From the NCBI GenBank assembly GCA_035532215.1, contig DATKRK010000152.1, positions 1-5,872 on the forward strand: a DNA stretch of 5,872 bases. Reading direction: 5' to 3'. Under the pieces are notes generated by a model that worked only from the letters and a program-made list of their open reading frames with translations, was not told the DNA's origin and ran no database searches. How positions within the stretch are numbered: position 1 is the stretch's first letter; each line of letters starts with the position of its first letter. Positions 5,744 to 5,872 of this stretch are shown here, one piece after another. This DNA is from JAICIG01 sp035532215 (GTDB lineage: Bacteria > Planctomycetota > Planctomycetia > Pirellulales > JAICIG01). The translations under genes were made by a program, and so were the position numbers.

Positions 5744-5872
5744 GCGCCCGGCTTGCCAAAAGGGAGGGCCGGGCGCCCTCGCCCGGCTGCCAAAAGGGAG
5801 GGCCGGGCGCCCTCGCCCGGCTGCCAAAAGGGAGGGCCGGGCGCCCTCGCCCGGCTTGCCAAAAGGGAGGGC
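5744..5872. repeat. Tandem 34-bp repeat array, each unit with a perfect hairpin
   Basis: Three full head-to-tail units (5754-5787, 5788-5821, 5822-5855) are identical; a fourth starts at 5857 after one extra T and runs off the edge. The bases at 5745-5753 look like the end of a preceding unit, with the same extra T. Each unit begins TGCCAAAAGGGAGG and ends with GCCGGGCG-CCCT-CGCCCGGC, a perfect 8-bp stem with a 4-nt loop (5768-5787 in the first unit). The units are contiguous with no unique spacers. The array lies about 40 bp upstream of the candidate kinase promoter. It is a minisatellite (VNTR-like); the full copy number cannot be seen. Confidence 0.9.

Noticed and set aside
5659..5862. 67-codon minus-strand frame through the tandem array
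   Set aside because: Its repetitive Gly/Pro/Ala/Arg product is simply a translation of the 34-bp repeats and is open by composition.
5744..5872. CRISPR array
   Set aside because: The units are directly adjacent with no unique spacers, and no cas gene is present.

Overview
The window looks like chromosomal DNA of a high-GC member of the Planctomycetota, most likely close to Pirellulales. This is an inference from gene content: a Hanks-type Ser/Thr kinase with the N-terminal extension typical of planctomycete kinases, a large secreted CehA/McbA-type metallohydrolase, weak Shine-Dalgarno sequences on most genes, and loosely packed genes separated by palindromic repeats. No rRNA, tRNA, CRISPR array, transposase or phage gene was seen.

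Layout from left to right. (1) Positions 1-39 hold the first 13 codons of a leftward gene that runs off the edge, with a strong Shine-Dalgarno sequence. (2) Positions 40-510 are a non-coding divergent intergenic region with two small hairpins and a possible promoter. (3) Positions 511-2853 (+) encode a 780-residue exported CehA/McbA-family (PHP-like) metallohydrolase. (4) Positions 2854-2907 are a nested double-hairpin repeat that probably also terminates transcription. (5) Positions 2930-3208 (-) encode a 92-residue PGPGW-like membrane protein. (6) Positions 3209-3532 are non-coding and contain a long imperfect palindrome at 3403-3529. (7) Positions 3533-5581 (-) encode a 682-residue Ser/Thr kinase with a 300-residue Ala/Ser/Gly/Pro linker and a C-terminal membrane anchor. 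(8) Positions 5582-5743 contain the kinase leader, a candidate promoter and a near-perfect 18-bp palindrome at the predicted start of transcription. (9) Positions 5744-5872 are a tandem array of 34-bp units, each containing a perfect hairpin, which runs off the right edge.

The genes do not form an obvious pathway. The metallohydrolase converges with the small membrane protein, and the kinase lies upstream of that protein on the same strand but is separated from it by 324 bp, a long palindrome and a candidate promoter. They are probably separate transcription units. No clearly new multi-gene system is visible. The most unusual content is in the gaps: each larger or convergent gap carries a different palindromic or tandem element.
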